Assembly: GCF_016599855.1 (NCBI RefSeq)
Contig: NZ_CP067041.1
Coordinates: 2,418,001 to 2,482,000 of the forward strand
Source: Bradyrhizobium diazoefficiens
GTDB lineage: Bacteria; Pseudomonadota; Alphaproteobacteria; Rhizobiales; Xanthobacteraceae
Length of the DNA: 64,000 nucleotides
Direction of reading: 5' to 3'
Notes under the pieces: generated by a model
Seen by the model: the letters and a program-made list of their open reading frames with translations, nothing else
What the model was told of the DNA's origin: nothing
Database searches by the model: none
Part shown: piece after piece, positions 1 to 7,594 of the stretch
Numbering within the stretch: position 1 is the stretch's first letter
How the letters are laid out: every line of letters starts with the position of its first letter
Made by a program: the position numbers and the translations under genes

Positions 1-1461
1 GATCAGGCGCGAGCCGAAGCCGCGCTGCACCGGCGCTGTTACCAATGGTCCGCCGGTCTCGGTCCAGATCAGCCGTAGCCGTGGCTTTGGCGAGTCCTCC
101 ATGATCTGCCAGTCCAGCGTCACCCGGCCGGTCTCGTTGGACAGCGCGCCGTATTTCGCGGCGTTGGTGGCGATCTCGTGCACGATCATCGACAGCACTA
201 CGGCGAGCCGCGGCGACAGCGGCACTGTAGGGCCGGCCATTCGGATGCGATCGGGATTCGCGAGGAGGAATGGCTGAAGCACGCGCGTGACAACGTCCTT
301 CAGCTCCGAGCCTGCCCATTTCTCCTGGCTGAGGAGATTATGTGCCTCGGCAAGCGCACCGAGGCGCCCCTCGAACTTGGCCCGCTCGTCGCGACTTGCG
401 CTGCGAAAAGTCTGCACCGCGATCGCCTGCATCAGCGCCAGCGTGTTCTTGACCCGGTGGTTGAGCTCCTCGACCAGCAGGTTGTGCAGCATCTCGCCGC
501 GCGCGATCGTGGTCGCCATCCTGACTGCAAAGGTAAGGCCGATCAGCAGCAGCACGCCGCCGATCAGGCTGGTGATCGCGATGTTGCGCCAGAGCGGCGC
601 GATCAGCGAACTCTCGGTCACGCCGGCGGCGACGGTCCAGCCGGTCAGCCGCGATCGCGTATAGGCCGAGGCAAGCGCGACGCCGTCGAGCGACACGCTC
701 GACAGACCGGCCTCGGGTGAGCGCGACATCGCATCAAGGAGCGACGGCGAAGCCTGCTTGCCAAACGTCTCGCTTGGATTTGGAGTGCGCGCGAACACGA
801 TGCCCTTGCTGTCCAGCAGCGATACGGTCCATCGCTGGTCCGGGCGCTGCCGCTCGACCAAATGCTGGAAGATATCGATCGGCGGACTGAAGGACAGCGC
901 GTAGATCACCTCGCCGTCGCGCAGCACGGGGACTTCGACCGTGACGATCGGTCGCTTTTTGGTCGATCCGCTGAACAGATCGGAGAACTGTGGCGTCTTC
1001 GTCGTGAAGACCCGTTCGACGATCTTGTGGTTGTTGCGCGGCGGGAGGCTCGCGGTTGCGGTCGTCACCGTCGAGAACAGCTGGTGCCCGGATCTGTCGG
1101 CCAGCAGCAGGACGCTATCCTCGCCGTACTGGCTGATGAACCCGACGGCCAGCCGGCGGAAGCCGTCGAAGTCTCCGTTGCGCAAGGAATCGCTGAGCGC
1201 GAGCACCTGCAGGCCGCTCGTCATCCGCTGCACTTCGGAATCGAGCACGAGGCGCATGCTTCGCACCGTCTCGAGCACCCGGCGCGTCGCGTCGCTGCGG
1301 TCCTGGCGATAGTTGGAATAAGCGAGGCCGACGGCGAAAACGATCAACGGCAACATCGTTCCCGTGACCAGGAGAGCGAGCCGGACCGGCAGGGTGAGCT
1401 TTGACAACGCGGGCGTCCCGGTTCCAGCGCTGCGACGCCGGACTATGATTTTGTCAAACAA
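1..1461 (-). CDS. HWE/HisKA_2-family sensor histidine kinase (C-terminus cut by window edge)
   Basis: Reading the minus strand gives an N-terminal membrane segment (LALLVTGTMLPLIVFAVGLA), a long extracytoplasmic sensor region of dCache style, a second membrane segment near the segment IGGVLLLIGLTFAV, then the HWE/HisKA_2 phosphoacceptor box with EELNHRVKNTLAL and the N box MIVHEIATNAAKYG, followed by GFGSRLI near the edge. These are the hallmark motifs of the family, so it should autophosphorylate on the His of NHRVKN and pass phosphate to an unseen response regulator. No ATG lies near the first membrane helix. I placed the start at TTG 1461, the first start codon after an in-frame TAA; TTG 1407 is an alternative. 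The gene continues past base 1, so only the last part of the ATPase domain is missing. The ligand is not predictable. Confidence 0.88.
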   Translation of the reverse strand, partial: MFDKIIVRRRSAGTGTPALSKLTLPVRLALLVTGTMLPLIVFAVGLAYSNYRQDRSDATRRVLETVRSMRLVLDSEVQRMTSGLQVLALSDSLRNGDFDGFRRLAVGFISQYGEDSVLLLADRSGHQLFSTVTTATASLPPRNNHKIVERVFTTKTPQFSDLFSGSTKKRPIVTVEVPVLRDGEVIYALSFSPPIDIFQHLVERQRPDQRWTVSLLDSKGIVFARTPNPSETFGKQASPSLLDAMSRSPEAGLSSVSLDGVALASAYTRSRLTGWTVAAGVTESSLIAPLWRNIAITSLIGGVLLLIGLTFAVRMATTIARGEMLHNLLVEELNHRVKNTLALMQAIAVQTFRSASRDERAKFEGRLGALAEAHNLLSQEKWAGSELKDVVTRVLQPFLLANPDRIRMAGPTVPLSPRLAVVLSMIVHEIATNAAKYGALSNETGRVTLDWQIMEDSPKPRLRLIWTETGGPLVTAPVQRGFGSRLI

Positions 1462-1554
1462 TAGGGGGAGGATTTATGCCGCGCCACGATTTTCGCATCC
1501 AGCGAACAGGCCCGGATCAGGGAACACTGCAGTGCAGCCGCGGACGCGGGCGCT

Positions 1555-1647
1555 TCAGCTCATGCTGATTGCAGTGAGCAGCAGGCACACGGCGTACACG
1601 GCTGCCAGGCTGAGCCCGGCGATCCGGGCTTCTCGATGCGATGTCAT
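1555..1647 (-). CDS. Very small single-pass membrane protein (30 aa)
   Basis: A 30-codon reading frame begins at ATG 1647 behind a GGAG Shine-Dalgarno sequence at good spacing. The product has a short charged N-terminus (MTSHREARIAG) followed by one hydrophobic helix (LSLAAVYAVCLLLTAISM) reaching almost to the stop. This is the shape of the tiny bitopic membrane proteins common in alphaproteobacteria. I know no function for it. The support is the start-site signal plus the clean transmembrane composition; no homolog is recognised. Confidence 0.5.
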   Translation of the reverse strand: MTSHREARIAGLSLAAVYAVCLLLTAISMS

Positions 1648-1823
1648 GTGACCTACTCCGAGCGGCGGCCGCCTTCGAGGCGACCGCGCTCCATCACGGG
1701 AAATAAGTGCCGCACCAACATCCCGCTGCGGGCAGCGTTCCGGCGCGTAGGAACAAATTGCTAGATTTTCCCGTTGGTGAAATCGATCGGGCGCGGAACG
1801 CCCGGTAGTTGGAGGAGGAGAGA

Positions 1824-2057
1824 ATGAAGCTGAGGATCGCAACCGCAGCACTGATGATCGCTGCGTTTTCCCTGCCGGCGTTTGCGGCCGACGAGTTCTA
1901 CGTCGTGCAGGACGTCAAGACCAAGAAGTGCACCGTCGTCGACAAGAAGCCGACGGACGCATCCATGACGGTCGTCAGTCCCTCGGGCACGGTCTACAAG
2001 TCGCGCACCGAGGCTGAGAGCAGCATGAAGACCGTCAAGGTCTGCACGTCGAACTGA
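1824..2057 (+). CDS. Small secreted hypothetical protein (77 aa)
   Basis: The start at ATG 1824 follows a GGAGGAGGAG sequence and gives a textbook Sec signal peptide (MKLRIATAALMIAAFSLPAFA, cleavage expected before ADEF). The mature part is about 56 residues, rich in Lys, Thr and Val, with two cysteines (KKCTVV and KVCTSN) that could form one disulfide. Similar short periplasmic proteins of unknown role are common in Bradyrhizobium. The next small gene follows after 11 bases and is probably cotranscribed. An upstream in-frame ATG at 1809 lies inside the ribosome binding site and is less likely. Confidence 0.8.
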   Translation: MKLRIATAALMIAAFSLPAFAADEFYVVQDVKTKKCTVVDKKPTDASMTVVSPSGTVYKSRTEAESSMKTVKVCTSN

Positions 2058-2068
2058 GGAGAATGACA

Positions 2069-2149
2069 ATGCCAGTCTTGATTTTGTGGGCCGTGCCCGC
2101 CGTGCTGGTGATCGGCGGCGGCATTTATCTGATCGGTCATTTCCACTAG
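2069..2149 (+). CDS. Very small membrane protein (26 aa)
   Basis: ATG 2069 sits seven bases after GGAG, and the frame ends at TAG 2149. The product is almost entirely one hydrophobic helix (PVLILWAVPAVLVIGGGIYL) ending in a His-containing tail. It follows the secreted 77-residue protein closely, so the two are probably one transcript, perhaps a secreted protein and a small membrane partner. An ATG two codons upstream (2063) is possible but lies too close to the Shine-Dalgarno sequence. Function unknown. Confidence 0.55.
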   Translation: MPVLILWAVPAVLVIGGGIYLIGHFH

Positions 2150-2210
2150 ACAAAATTGCAACGGGCTCCGCGATCAATGGCGAAGCCCGTTGCAACAGAA
2201 GTTAGAAAGC

Positions 2211-3485
2211 TCAGAGATTGCTCTCGTTGATCGCGGCGTAGACCATGCTGCGCAGCTCGCGCCGGATCGGATAGGCGCTCGACGGCAGCACCTGCGTCAT
2301 GAAGATAGTGATCAGCTCTTCTGCCGGGTCGATCCAGAACGAGGTCGTAGCCGCGCCGCCCCAATTATATTCGCCGGGGCTGCCGGCGATTAGCGTTTCC
2401 GCCGGCCGCATTGTCACGGCGAAGCCGAGGCCGAAGCCGATGCCGTTATAACTGGCCTCCGAGAACAGCGAACGCGACACTTCCGGCAGCGTACGTCCGC
2501 CCGGTATGTGGTTGGTCGTCATCAGCGCCAGCGTCTTCGGCCCGATCACGCGGACGCCGCCGAGCTCGCCGCCGTTGATGAGCGCGCGGCAGAAGGTGAG
2601 ATAGTCGGCAACCGTTGAGCACAATCCGCCGCCGCCGGAGATGAACGAAGGCGGGGTGAGGAACGAGCTCGTCGCCGGGTCGTCCTGGAGCGTCAGGCCC
2701 TCGCGGCGCTGGCCGGCATGGAAGGTCATGCCGCCGCCGGGATCGGCCGAGTAGCAGGCCGCAAACCGGTGCGCCTTGGAGGCCGGCACATGGAAATCGG
2801 TGTCGGTCATCCCGAGCGGATCGAGGATACGTGCTTTAAGGAACTGCTCGAACGGCATGCCCGAGATCTTGCCGACGAGATAGCCGATCACGTCGGTCGA
2901 GACCGAGTAGTTCCAGGCTTCGCCCGGCGAGAACTCGAGCGGGATCTTTGCGAGGCCCTCGACCATACTCTGGAGCGTGCCTGATTTCTCGACCTCGCCG
3001 ATCTTCTCGCTGCGATAGGCGGCATCGACGTTGGAGCGCTGCTGGAAGCCGTAAGTCAGGCCGGAGGTGTGGCGCAAGAGGTCGACGATCAGCATCGGCC
3101 GGGTCGGCGGCCTGGTCAGGAACGCGGGCGCGGTGCCGGCGACGAACACGCCGAGATTCTTCCATTCCGGAATGTATTTTGCGACGGGCTCGTCGATCGC
3201 GACGAGACCTTCCTCGACCAGCATCATGAAAGCGACGCTGGTGAGCGGCTTGGTCATGGAATAGATGCGGTAGATGGTGTCGTCCTTGACCGGCACCTTG
3301 CGCTCGAGATCGGCAAAGCCATGCACCGAGCTATGGGCGATCTTGCCGCGACGATAGACCAGGAGCTGCGTGCCCGGGAAACGCCCGGCATCGATGTAGC
3401 GGTTCTTCAGATGCGCATCGACGCGGTCGAGCGCGGTCTTGGACATACCGACGGATTCGGGCGAGGCGGGGGTGGGGGCGAGCAT
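2211..3485 (-). CDS. Serine beta-lactamase-fold hydrolase / family VIII-like esterase
   Basis: A 424-residue protein of the class C beta-lactamase/EstB superfamily. The SxxK motif is SMTK (Ser76 nucleophile, Lys79 base), preceded by the typical RIY; the tyrosine motif is seen at Tyr193 (WNYSVS). A C-terminal WGG stretch near the third active-site element replaces the KTG of true beta-lactamases. No signal peptide is obvious, which favours a cytoplasmic esterase or amide hydrolase over drug resistance. Related proteins hydrolyse short esters or lactones. The substrate is unknown. It ends just downstream of the small-protein genes, facing them, and stands alone on its strand. Confidence 0.88.
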   Translation of the reverse strand: MLAPTPASPESVGMSKTALDRVDAHLKNRYIDAGRFPGTQLLVYRRGKIAHSSVHGFADLERKVPVKDDTIYRIYSMTKPLTSVAFMMLVEEGLVAIDEPVAKYIPEWKNLGVFVAGTAPAFLTRPPTRPMLIVDLLRHTSGLTYGFQQRSNVDAAYRSEKIGEVEKSGTLQSMVEGLAKIPLEFSPGEAWNYSVSTDVIGYLVGKISGMPFEQFLKARILDPLGMTDTDFHVPASKAHRFAACYSADPGGGMTFHAGQRREGLTLQDDPATSSFLTPPSFISGGGGLCSTVADYLTFCRALINGGELGGVRVIGPKTLALMTTNHIPGGRTLPEVSRSLFSEASYNGIGFGLGFAVTMRPAETLIAGSPGEYNWGGAATTSFWIDPAEELITIFMTQVLPSSAYPIRRELRSMVYAAINESNL

Positions 3486-3649
3486 CAGTTCCTCCGGGCA
3501 GTTTCTCCGGAAAGTGATAGCCGAAATAGCGGCCCCATTCCAAGCCGGTTGCGCTTAACGCAGGCAGGCGGACTGGTGTAGGCTCCGGCCTGGAACGCCC
3601 CTTCAGGAAGCCCTTCGGACCAACGAGAACAACGCAGGCAAACGCACCG

Positions 3650-4567
3650 ATGACCCAGTTTAACGAGACCGAACTCACCGAAGCCGTCGTCAGGAGCTTC
3701 GACAACACGACTGATCCGCGTGCGAAATTCCTGCTCCAGGAATTGGTGAAGTCGCTGCACGATTACGTGAGCAAGACCGGTCTCACCTTCGAGGAGTGGG
3801 AATATGCCATCGGTTTCCTGACCCGCGTCGGCCAGAAATGCACCGACACCCGCCAGGAGTTCATCCTGCTCTCCGACGTACTCGGCGTCTCCATGCTGGT
3901 CGATGCGGTCAACCACCGCGACCGCGACGGCGCGACCCAGACGACCGTGCTCGGCCCGTTCTATGTCGGCGAGCATAAGGTGACCGCGCACGGCACCGAT
4001 ATCTCGCCGAACAATCTCACCGGCGAGCGGATGTTCGTGCAGAGCCGCGTCACCGATCTCCACGGCAAGCCGCTTGCGGGCGTGCCCGTTGATGTCTGGC
4101 ATGCCGACGATGACGGCTTCTATGATTCGCAGAAGCCGAACTACGACGAAGTCGGCGCATCGGCGCGGGCGCGCTTCATCACTGACGCCGACGGCCGCTT
4201 CTTCTTCCGCACCATCTTGCCGTGCAGCTATCCGATCCCGACCGATGGCCCGGTCGGCGAGATGATCATGCAAACCAAGCGTCACCCGATGCGCCCGGCG
4301 CATGTGCATTTCCTGGTCAATGCGAACGGCTACGAGCCGCTGATCACGCACGTCTTCATGGACGGCGACAAATATCTCGACTCCGACGTGGTGTTCGGGG
4401 TCAAGGATGACCTCATCGCCAAGGTCGAGCCGCGCAACGACCTTGAGATGCCCGACGGCAGCAAGGCCAGCGGACAGTGGCACCTGATGACGTACGAATT
4501 CCACCTCAAGCCGGGCAGCGGCATGGCGCCGAAGCCGCTGGGGACCAAGGCGGCGGAGCCCGCCTGA
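3650..4567 (+). CDS. Intradiol ring-cleavage dioxygenase, hydroxyquinol/catechol 1,2-dioxygenase type
   Basis: The 305-residue protein has an N-terminal helical linker domain (about 1-100) and a C-terminal beta-sandwich with the non-heme Fe(III) ligands. By family pattern these are Tyr158 (DDGFYDS), Tyr194 (PCSYPIP), His218 and His220 (RPAHVHF). Such enzymes open catechol or benzene-1,2,4-triol between the hydroxyls to a muconate or maleylacetate. The WHADDDG and QTKRHPMRPAHVH context resembles hydroxyquinol 1,2-dioxygenases more than benzoate-induced catechol dioxygenases. No maleylacetate reductase or aromatic hydroxylase is adjacent, so the substrate stays an inference. It is divergent from the esterase gene. 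Confidence 0.9.
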   Translation: MTQFNETELTEAVVRSFDNTTDPRAKFLLQELVKSLHDYVSKTGLTFEEWEYAIGFLTRVGQKCTDTRQEFILLSDVLGVSMLVDAVNHRDRDGATQTTVLGPFYVGEHKVTAHGTDISPNNLTGERMFVQSRVTDLHGKPLAGVPVDVWHADDDGFYDSQKPNYDEVGASARARFITDADGRFFFRTILPCSYPIPTDGPVGEMIMQTKRHPMRPAHVHFLVNANGYEPLITHVFMDGDKYLDSDVVFGVKDDLIAKVEPRNDLEMPDGSKASGQWHLMTYEFHLKPGSGMAPKPLGTKAAEPA

Positions 4568-4900
4568 CAACATTTTTAGGCAGTCGCTCATTTGTTGTGC
4601 GTCGCACAAGGAGTGAGCGAATCGCCATTCAAGAAATGGGCGCGCCGCGACTTTTTGATGCAATTATAGGCGCGCCTAACATTTAATCACCTCGTATAGA
4701 TCATTGTTTTGTCTTATCTTTTTAAGAGTGAGGGAGCTGGCACAGGCCTTGAATAGCAGGCGCTGACGCCACCGACGCCGTCACTCGACATCATCAATCA
4801 GCATCGTGAACTCGCCGCCGGGGTGAAGCCTCGGAGCATGCTTCCGCGCGTGGAGGCTCAGACTGCAACGACGCAGCGGTGCGACCAAAAGGGATTATCA
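4568..4900 (+). promoter_or_regulatory. Leader and promoter region of the nitrate assimilation genes
   Basis: This 333-base gap holds two GGCGCGCC palindromes (4639-4646 and 4669-4676) exactly 30 bases apart, then an AT-rich stretch around 4690-4730 that could carry the promoter. Further on are a short GGCG/CGCC stem (4759-4770) and a longer potential stem pairing AGCCTC (4827-4832) with GAGGCT (4853-4858), which competes with GAAGC/GCTTC pairing in the same span. Assimilatory nitrate operons in this group are known to be controlled by NasT, an ANTAR antiterminator that acts on paired leader hairpins. I infer that this is such a leader; the exact hairpins are not proven. Confidence 0.4.
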
Positions 4901-6292
4901 ATGACGAAAGATCCGTCTCTGAATCAGACCTGGATTTCTGACTGGCGCCCTGAAGATGAGGCGTTCTGGAATGCGGGCGGCAAAGCAATCGCGCGGCGCA
5001 ACCTGATCTGGTCGATCGTCGCCGAGCATATCGGCTTCTCGGTGTGGCTGATCTGGAGCATCGTTGCCACCAAGCTGCCGCAGGCGGGCTTCCACTACAC
5101 CACCGATGAGCTATTCCAGCTCGTCGCCGTCCCCGGACTGATCGGCGCGTTGATGCGCTTCCCCTATACGTTCGCGGTCACCACGTTCGGCGGGCGCAAC
5201 TGGACCATCTTCAGCGCGGCCGTGCTGTTCATCCCGACGCTGGCGCTTGCCTATTTCGTCGGCCAGCCCGAGACGCCGTTCTGGCTGATGCTGCTGATCG
5301 CTTCGACCGCCGGCCTCGGCGGCGGCAATTTTGCCTCCAGCATGACCAACATCTCCTTCTTCTTCCCGGACCGCATGAAGGGCTCGGCGCTCGGTCTGAA
5401 CGCCGCCGGCGGCAATATCGGCGTATCGAGCGTGCAGCTCCTCACGCCGATCCTGATGACGGTCGGCGTCATCAACCTGTACCAGGCAAGTCCCGTCGGT
5501 GGCGTCTATCTCCAGAACGCGGGCCTGATGTGGGTGCTGCCGATCGCGATCGCCGTGTTCGGCGCGGTGTTCTTCATGAACAACCTGACCTCGGCCAAAT
5601 CGTCGATCAAGAACCAGCTTGCGATCGTCAAGCGCAAGCACACCTGGATCATGGCCTTCATCTACATCGGAACGTTCGGCTCCTTCATCGGCTACTCCGC
5701 TGCGTTTCCGCTGCTGATCAAGACCCAGTTTCCGACGGTCACGATCTCGATCGCGTTCCTCGGTCCGCTGGTCGGCTCGTTGTCGCGCCCGTTCGGCGGC
5801 TGGCTCGCCGACAAGGTCGGCGGCTCCATCATCACCTTCTGGAATTTCATCGCGATGGCGGCGGCCACGATCGGCGTGCTCTACTTCGTCGGACAGAAGG
5901 ACTTCACCGGCTTCCTGTCGATGTTCCTGATCCTGTTCCTGACGACGGGAATCGGCAACGGCTCGACCTATCGCATGATCCCCTCGATCTTCCGCGAGCA
6001 AAACCTGTTCAGGGTGCGCGGCAAGGGCGACGCGGCGCGCGCGCTGGCGCTGAAGACGGCCAGCATCGAGAGCGGTGCGGCTGTCGGCTTCATCGGCGCA
6101 GTCGGTGCGGTCGGCGGTTACCTGATCCCGAGCAGCTTCGGCAAGTCGATCGCCCTGACCGGCGGGCCGCAGGTCGCGCTCGCGATTTTCCTCGCGTTCT
6201 ATGCCGTCTGCCTCGGACTGACCTGGTGGTTCTACCTGCGTCGCAGCCCGCAGACTGAAGGCGCGCCAAGCCTTGCCGAAGCGCGGGTCTGA
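4901..6292 (+). CDS. narK: Nitrate/nitrite transporter, MFS NarK family
   Basis: A 463-residue major facilitator with about twelve hydrophobic segments. The region around PFGGWLADKVGG and the glycine-rich nitrate signature region (ASTAGLGGGNFASSMTN) match NarK/NasA proteins. It should import nitrate, and perhaps exchange nitrite, across the inner membrane. I start at ATG 4901, preceded by AAGGGA, rather than at an upstream in-frame ATG (4823) that would add a hydrophilic, unusual N-terminus from the leader. The next genes on the strand encode a flavoprotein and the nitrate reductase NasC, so this is the uptake step of nitrate assimilation. Confidence 0.93.
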   Translation: MTKDPSLNQTWISDWRPEDEAFWNAGGKAIARRNLIWSIVAEHIGFSVWLIWSIVATKLPQAGFHYTTDELFQLVAVPGLIGALMRFPYTFAVTTFGGRNWTIFSAAVLFIPTLALAYFVGQPETPFWLMLLIASTAGLGGGNFASSMTNISFFFPDRMKGSALGLNAAGGNIGVSSVQLLTPILMTVGVINLYQASPVGGVYLQNAGLMWVLPIAIAVFGAVFFMNNLTSAKSSIKNQLAIVKRKHTWIMAFIYIGTFGSFIGYSAAFPLLIKTQFPTVTISIAFLGPLVGSLSRPFGGWLADKVGGSIITFWNFIAMAAATIGVLYFVGQKDFTGFLSMFLILFLTTGIGNGSTYRMIPSIFREQNLFRVRGKGDAARALALKTASIESGAAVGFIGAVGAVGGYLIPSSFGKSIALTGGPQVALAIFLAFYAVCLGLTWWFYLRRSPQTEGAPSLAEARV

Positions 6293-6308
6293 GCTTGGTC
6301 CAAATCTC

Positions 6309-6334
6309 GCTTCTCCCCGTACGCGGGGAGAAGC
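6309..6334. repeat. Stable hairpin between narK and the flavoprotein gene
   Basis: An 11-base perfect stem (GCTTCTCCCCG with CGGGGAGAAGC) closed by TACG fills most of the 69-base gap between narK and the next gene. Its core resembles the outer arms of the palindromic repeats found at 13534 and 25740. No T-run follows, so it is not a classic terminator. It could stabilise the upstream mRNA or reduce read-through. Confidence 0.6.
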
Positions 6335-6361
6335 TCCACAATTGCGAAATAGGGAACTGCC

Positions 6362-7579
6362 ATGAGTGAACCGCTCGTCATCGTCGGTAACGGTATGGCG
6401 GCCGCGCGTCTGGTCGACGAACTCGCCAAGACCGCGCTCGGCCGCTACGCGGTCGCTGTGATCGGCGAAGAGCCGCGGCTCGCTTACAACCGCGTGCTGC
6501 TATCCTCGGTGCTGGCCGGCGAGACCGGTTCGCACGAGATCGAACTGCGGCCGGCCGACTGGTGGCGCCATCGCGGTGTTACCGTGCGCTATGGCTATCG
6601 CGTGACCGAAATCGACACCGGCCGCCGCGAGCTCAAGATCGCCGGCGAAGAGAGCATGGAATATTCCAAGCTGGTGCTCGCCGTCGGCTCGACGCCGCTG
6701 CGGCTCAACGTGCCTGGCGCCGACCTTGCCGGTGTGCACACCTTCCGCGACAGCCGGGACGTCGACCTGCTGCTGACGCTCGCAGCGGCCAAGAAGCGCG
6801 TCGTCGTGGTCGGCGGTGGCCTGCTCGGGCTCGAGGCGGCTTATGGCTTGGCTAAAGCTGGCGCGCCGGTGACGTTGCTGCATTTGATGGACCGGCTGAT
6901 GGAGCGCCAGCTCGATGCGCCGGCCGCCGATCTGCTCAAGACGCTGGTCGAGCGTAAGGGCATCCATATCCTGCTCAATGCCTCGACCGCCCGCATTCAT
7001 GGCGAGCGCCACGTCGAAGCGGTCGAGCTTGCCGACGGCAGCCGCATCGAAGCCGACGCCGTGATCTTCGCGGCCGGCATCAGGCCCAATGTCGCGCTGG
7101 CCAGGGACGCCGGCATCGCCGTCAATCGCGGCATCCTCGTCAATGACGAGATGCAGACGGCGGCTCCCGATATCTACGCGCTTGGCGAATGCGCCGAGCA
7201 TCGCGGCACCTGCTATGGCCTGGTCGAGCCGGCCTATGAGCAGGCGCGCGTGCTGGCGCGGCATCTCGGTGGCCGTCCCGCCGCCTATCAGGGCAGCGTG
7301 GTCTCGACCAATCTGAAAGTGTCTGGCGTCAGCGTGTTCTCCGCCGGCGACTTCATGGGCGGTGAACGCAGCGAGAGCCTCGTCCTGACCGACCGCAGGC
7401 GCGGTACTTACAAGAAACTCGTGATCGCCGACGGATGCCTTACCGGCGCGGTGCTGATCGGCGAGACCGCCGATGCACTCTGGTATCTTGAACTGATCCG
7501 CACCCGCGAGAAGATCGCCGGGATCCGCGCCGACATGATGTTCGGCCGCGCGCTGGCGCTTCCGTCCAAGGCGGCGTGA
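6362..7579 (+). CDS. flp: FAD/NAD(P)H-dependent oxidoreductase of the nitrate assimilation operon (Flp)
   Basis: A 405-residue NirB-N-terminus/rubredoxin-reductase-like flavoprotein. The FAD dinucleotide fold begins at residue 5 (IVGNGMAAARLV), the NAD(P) fold is near VVVVGGGLLGLEAAYG, and the second FAD contact is in APDIYALGECAEH. It should pass electrons from NAD(P)H to the iron-sulfur clusters of NasC or of the nitrite-reducing enzyme. In B. diazoefficiens a narK-bjgb-flp-nasC operon has been described; here the flp homolog follows narK directly and nasC starts 15 bases after its stop. The symbol follows that system by analogy. Confidence 0.85.
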   Translation: MSEPLVIVGNGMAAARLVDELAKTALGRYAVAVIGEEPRLAYNRVLLSSVLAGETGSHEIELRPADWWRHRGVTVRYGYRVTEIDTGRRELKIAGEESMEYSKLVLAVGSTPLRLNVPGADLAGVHTFRDSRDVDLLLTLAAAKKRVVVVGGGLLGLEAAYGLAKAGAPVTLLHLMDRLMERQLDAPAADLLKTLVERKGIHILLNASTARIHGERHVEAVELADGSRIEADAVIFAAGIRPNVALARDAGIAVNRGILVNDEMQTAAPDIYALGECAEHRGTCYGLVEPAYEQARVLARHLGGRPAAYQGSVVSTNLKVSGVSVFSAGDFMGGERSESLVLTDRRRGTYKKLVIADGCLTGAVLIGETADALWYLELIRTREKIAGIRADMMFGRALALPSKAA

Positions 7580-7594
7580 AGGAGGCGGCTTGAA

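Noticed and set aside
1..1404. Plus-strand frames at 178-720 and 862-1404
   Set aside because: They are shadows of the HWE histidine kinase on the minus strand, whose N box and H box read clearly.
2211..3485. Beta-lactamase resistance gene
   Set aside because: The SxxK serine is present but there is no signal peptide and no KTG motif; an esterase role is more likely.
3485..4663. 392-codon minus-strand frame
   Set aside because: It is antisense to the intradiol dioxygenase, whose metal ligands are intact. The composition is that of a shadow frame.
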